From JALNZF01 sp049793155 (lineage in GTDB: Bacteria > Nitrospirota > UBA9217), in the NCBI GenBank assembly GCA_049793155.1, contig JBARBN010000004.1, forward strand, positions 1 through 7,225: a DNA stretch of 7,225 bases, in the 5' to 3' direction. The position numbers and the translations under genes were made by a program. Positions 6,268 through 7,225 of the stretch are shown here, in pieces (within the stretch, counting starts at the first letter, position 1; each line of letters opens with the position of its first letter). The notes under the pieces were generated by a model that had not been told where the DNA came from, did no database searches, and saw only the letters and a list, made by a program, of their open reading frames with translations.

Positions 6268-6669
6268 TTACTTCCGCTCGGATTGCTTGTCTTCAACCGC
6301 GTCGTGCTTCCTGGCCTTCTTTTTGCCGGAGAGGTATGCCTCGGCCGGTCTCCAGGAAAAGGAGGTGTTTTTCCCTGCAACTCCCGCGACAACGGCGTAG
6401 GACAGCGCGCTGACCAGGCCGACCGGGAGCAGGATCACATAGAGCAGTCCGACAAAGGGCGCCGCGGCGATCTTGCCTGCCAGCTTCAGGGTGTTCTTCA
6501 TGCCGTTCTGCTTGACGTACTCCAGGTCCTCCTGGCCGGTCTCCTTCACCTTCTGGAAGGGTCTGGGCTTCAGTATCTCCCAGAACAGCACATATCCGGC
6601 AATGAAGGTAAGGGAAAGGATGTATTCGATCCCCTTGACGTGTGTGATAAAATCAAACATGGAATTCAT
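6268..6669 (-). CDS. Small two-helix membrane protein of unknown function, WRPAEAYL type
   Basis: I do not recognise this 133-residue protein. A first membrane helix spans about residues 14-33 (GIEYILSLTFIAGYVLFW), followed by a charged segment (34-66). A second hydrophobic stretch at about 68-97 carries GLLYVILLPVGLVSALS, then WRPAEAYL at 106-113, SGKKK and a charged tail. The second half matches the small proteins at 5422-5811 and 6742-7110. The first half differs: it has an extra helix in place of their GTYWD domain. The ATG at 6669 is chosen because GAAGGAGGA precedes it with 8-base spacing; a second in-frame ATG at 6660 is possible. The gene is 72 bases downstream of its relative and probably co-transcribed. 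No heme, metal or catalytic motif is visible. Its position suggests membrane-complex accessory function, not demonstrated. Confidence 0.82.
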   Translation of the reverse strand: MNSMFDFITHVKGIEYILSLTFIAGYVLFWEILKPRPFQKVKETGQEDLEYVKQNGMKNTLKLAGKIAAAPFVGLLYVILLPVGLVSALSYAVVAGVAGKNTSFSWRPAEAYLSGKKKARKHDAVEDKQSERK

Positions 6670-6712
6670 ACTGTGATCCTCCTTCGGCTTTAGATTTTTG
6701 TCAGTGTTCGGT

Positions 6713-6727
6713 GCATCATCATGATGC
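6713..6727. other. 15-base palindrome between the two upstream small-protein genes
   Basis: GCATCAT, one central base, then ATGATGC form a perfect inverted repeat, extendable with one bulge to CGG/CCG on either side. The loop is too tight and no T run follows, so it is not a standard terminator. It could be an operator half-site pair or an mRNA processing hairpin. Confidence 0.4.
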
Positions 6728-6741
6728 CGGTTTTACTCCAC

Positions 6742-7110
6742 TCACTTCTCAACCGGTGATTTGCCCGCCTTGTCGTTATTATCCTTCTTTTTGTTCTTTC
6801 CACCCAGGTATGCCTCCGCGGGTCTCCATCCGAAGTGGACGATGTACTTGCCCAGGCCGAACACCCCTCCGAGCATTTTCTGAACCATGAGGGACAGTGC
6901 CGTCACGATACCCATGATCGGCATTAATACGACATAGGCCAACCCAAGAATGGGCCCCAATAACAGTATTGCACTTGATGATGCTTTCAGGTACGTTGTC
7001 CCGTTTCCTCCGGGGAGCGTCCCTTCCTGGTCGAAGTCGACCCTGAGTCCGGTCATGACATCCCAGTACGTTCCGCTTTCAACCCTCTGTCCACCTGTAT
7101 GTTTAAACAT
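6742..7110 (-). CDS. Small membrane protein of unknown function, GTYWD / WRPAEAYL type
   Basis: I do not recognise this 122-residue protein. It opens with a hydrophilic domain (1-43) carrying GTYWD at 13-17, TG at 20-21 and LPGG at 32-35. A long Gly/Pro-rich hydrophobic stretch at about 47-76 follows (ILLLGPILGLAYVVLMP), then WRPAEAYL at 95-102 and a Lys/Asn-rich tail. It is a clear paralogue of the 5422-5811 product, colinear without gaps for 75 residues. The ATG at 7110 is chosen because AAAGGAGGG lies eight bases upstream and the paralogue starts equivalently; an in-frame ATG at 7161 would add 17 unconserved residues and run through the promoter candidate. It is the first gene of the upstream unit. 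Its Shine-Dalgarno sequence lies just inside the boundary of the terminal repeat, which starts at 7131. Confidence 0.82.
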   Translation of the reverse strand: MFKHTGGQRVESGTYWDVMTGLRVDFDQEGTLPGGNGTTYLKASSSAILLLGPILGLAYVVLMPIMGIVTALSLMVQKMLGGVFGLGKYIVHFGWRPAEAYLGGKNKKKDNNDKAGKSPVEK

Positions 7111-7130
7111 GATCAATTCCCTCCTTTCGG

Positions 7131-7225
7131 CTGTGTAATATCCTATCGTTGATTGAAACATACCATAAGAAGGGGATCTTGATAATCGGGATAAACTCGT
7201 ATGTCCAGGGGAAATAGTTCGTAGT
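7131..7225. repeat. Right copy of exact 95-bp terminal direct repeat
   Basis: Identical to 1-95. It contains the candidate promoter of the 6742-7110 gene. Together with the left copy it implies a closed circle of 7130 bp or a tandem arrangement in the source genome. Confidence 0.97.
7157..7185 (-). promoter_or_regulatory. Candidate promoter of the upstream small-protein unit
   Basis: On the minus strand, TTATCA (complement of 7180-7185) and TATGTT (complement of 7157-7162) are separated by 17 bases. The -10 is preceded by TGG, again an extended form. The predicted start near 7150 leaves a leader of about 40 bases before the ATG at 7110. Confidence 0.5.

Noticed and set aside
1..7225. Autonomous plasmid or phage genome
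   Set aside because: Despite the terminal repeat, there is no replication, partition, mobilisation, integration or structural gene, and no origin-like iteron set tied to a Rep gene.

Overview
The window encodes an anaerobic-respiration type electron-transfer module with its own two-component regulator. All seven supported genes lie on the minus strand, so the window reads biologically from right to left. The mix of a high-heme-count c-type cytochrome, a b-type quinone-site cytochrome, a heme-motif sensor kinase and balanced base composition suggests an anaerobic Gram-negative bacterium of the Desulfobacterota or Nitrospirota kind. This is inference, because no phylogenetic marker is present.

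The layout suggests three transcription units. Unit 1 (7110 to 6268) holds two small membrane proteins behind a candidate promoter at 7157-7185, and ends at a strong hairpin terminator at 6224-6253. A 456-base non-coding stretch (5812-6267) follows. It contains an unusual array of TTCC-centred motifs repeating every 22-23 bases (5920-6038). Unit 2 (5811 to 3068) holds a third small membrane protein related to the first, a 13-heme periplasmic cytochrome c with a C-terminal membrane anchor, and a four-helix cytochrome b. It ends at a hairpin terminator at 2935-2968. Unit 3 (2684 to 207) holds a NarX-like histidine kinase whose periplasmic double-Cache region carries a CxxCH heme c motif, with a NarL/FixJ response regulator abutting it.

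Working model (inference): cytochrome b exchanges electrons with the quinone pool and passes them to or from the tethered 13-heme cytochrome, which acts as a periplasmic wire. The kinase senses a periplasmic redox state or ligand through its heme, and the regulator acts on unit 2, possibly through the 22-base phased array. The three small proteins share a Gly/Pro-rich membrane segment and a W[RK]PxxAYLxG signature. I do not recognise them; they may be accessory subunits of the complex.

The first 95 bases are repeated exactly as the last 95, so the contig either closes as a 7130-bp circle or comes from a tandem repeat. No replication, partition, mobilisation, integrase or transposase gene is present, so an autonomous plasmid is not supported.
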